Of a DNA stretch of 5,646 nucleotides, positions 5,454 to 5,646 are shown piece by piece. The DNA is from Caldisericota bacterium. Its GTDB lineage: Bacteria; CG03; B21-G15. The DNA lies in the NCBI GenBank assembly GCA_003650255.1, contig QMOP01000096.1, positions 1-5,646 on the forward strand, written 5' to 3'. Position numbers and translations under genes: made by a program. The notes under the pieces were generated by a model. That model saw nothing but the letters and a program-made list of their open reading frames with translations. It made no database searches and was not told the DNA's origin. How positions within the stretch are numbered: position 1 is the first letter of the stretch; every line of letters starts with the position of its first letter.

Positions 5454-5646
5454 GAGAAAGGAAAATCCTGATTTTTTTGTTTATACTTATAGTTTCTCTT
5501 CTTTCTGGATCTTATTTTGTCTTAAGAGAGAAAATAAAGGATGTTATAGAAAAGGGAATTGATTTATATTTAAAGGAAAGAACAGGTATTAAAGTAGAAT
5601 ACACAAGTTTTTCTTATAAATTTCCGAATAGAATCTCTTTTAAGAA
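5450..5646 (+). CDS. Signal-anchored AsmA/TamB-like protein, 3' end outside window
   Basis: An ATG at 5450 overlaps the clpC TGA as ATGA and opens a frame that runs off the window (65 full codons). Residues 2-5 are R-E-R-K, followed by a hydrophobic segment (~6-25) ending S-L-L-S-G-S-Y-F-V-L, with no lipobox cysteine, so this is a membrane anchor or signal peptide. Next comes an amphipathic helix (I-K-D-V-I-E-K-G-I-D-L-Y-L). After it, the pattern E-R-T-G-I-K-V-E-Y-T-S-F-S-Y-K-F-P-N-R-I-S-F resembles the start of the first beta repeat in AsmA, TamB and DUF748-type proteins ('L-x-x-x-x-G-x-x-V-x-x-x-x-x-S-x'). Those are long periplasmic proteins that bridge the inner and outer membranes and move lipids or help assemble outer-membrane proteins. 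If correct, the cell is diderm. The family call rests on a short segment; a generic exported protein is the alternative. No good ribosome site is seen, so it is probably coupled to clpC translation. Confidence 0.6.
   Translation, partial: MRERKILIFLFILIVSLLSGSYFVLREKIKDVIEKGIDLYLKERTGIKVEYTSFSYKFPNRISFK

Noticed and set aside
1..5646. A defence island, prophage, insertion sequence, CRISPR array or tRNA gene
   Set aside because: There are no transposase, integrase, reverse transcriptase or nuclease motifs, no spaced direct repeats and no cloverleaf-like segments. All DNA is accounted for by housekeeping-type coding genes.

Overview
This window is a tightly packed, one-direction (+ strand) stretch of an AT-rich bacterial chromosome, holding six protein-coding genes. 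The first and last are cut by the window edges. No RNA gene, mobile element, CRISPR array or clear rho-independent terminator is visible. Arginine is written almost entirely as AGA/AGG and glycine often as GGA, and the proteins are rich in Lys, Glu and Ile. That fits a low-GC, possibly thermophilic bacterium. RecO and a ClpC-type (UVR-containing) Hsp100 show it is bacterial. The last gene looks like the N-terminus of an AsmA/TamB-like envelope protein, which hints at a cell with an outer membrane, perhaps from a deep-branching or candidate phylum. The exact lineage cannot be fixed from this sequence.

Layout: (1) 1-537, C-terminal part of a membrane-anchored TPR protein whose start lies upstream of the window; (2) 534-1433, a radical SAM protein of the COG0731/TYW1-like group with a C-terminal winged-helix-like tail; (3) 1411-2247, a polytopic membrane protein of the putative heavy-metal/manganese exporter family (ArsP_2-like), with two similar halves and a Cys/His-rich central loop; (4) 2240-2953, the recombination mediator RecO with a four-cysteine zinc site; (5) 2991-5453, full-length ClpC; (6) 5450-5646, the start of a signal-anchored AsmA/TamB-like protein.

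Genes 1-4 overlap in series by 4, 23 and 8 bp, and genes 5-6 overlap by 4 bp. The only gap is 37 bp, between recO and clpC. It carries a strong Shine-Dalgarno sequence and lies just downstream of, or contains part of, a candidate sigma70-type promoter. The simplest reading is one long transcript with translational coupling, plus possible extra transcription of clpC and its downstream gene. The genes do not form an obvious single pathway: they cover envelope functions, a radical SAM enzyme, metal export, DNA repair and protein quality control. I see no convincing evidence of a new multi-gene system. The most distinctive items are the radical SAM/winged-helix protein overlapping the metal exporter, and that exporter's metal-ligand-rich loop.
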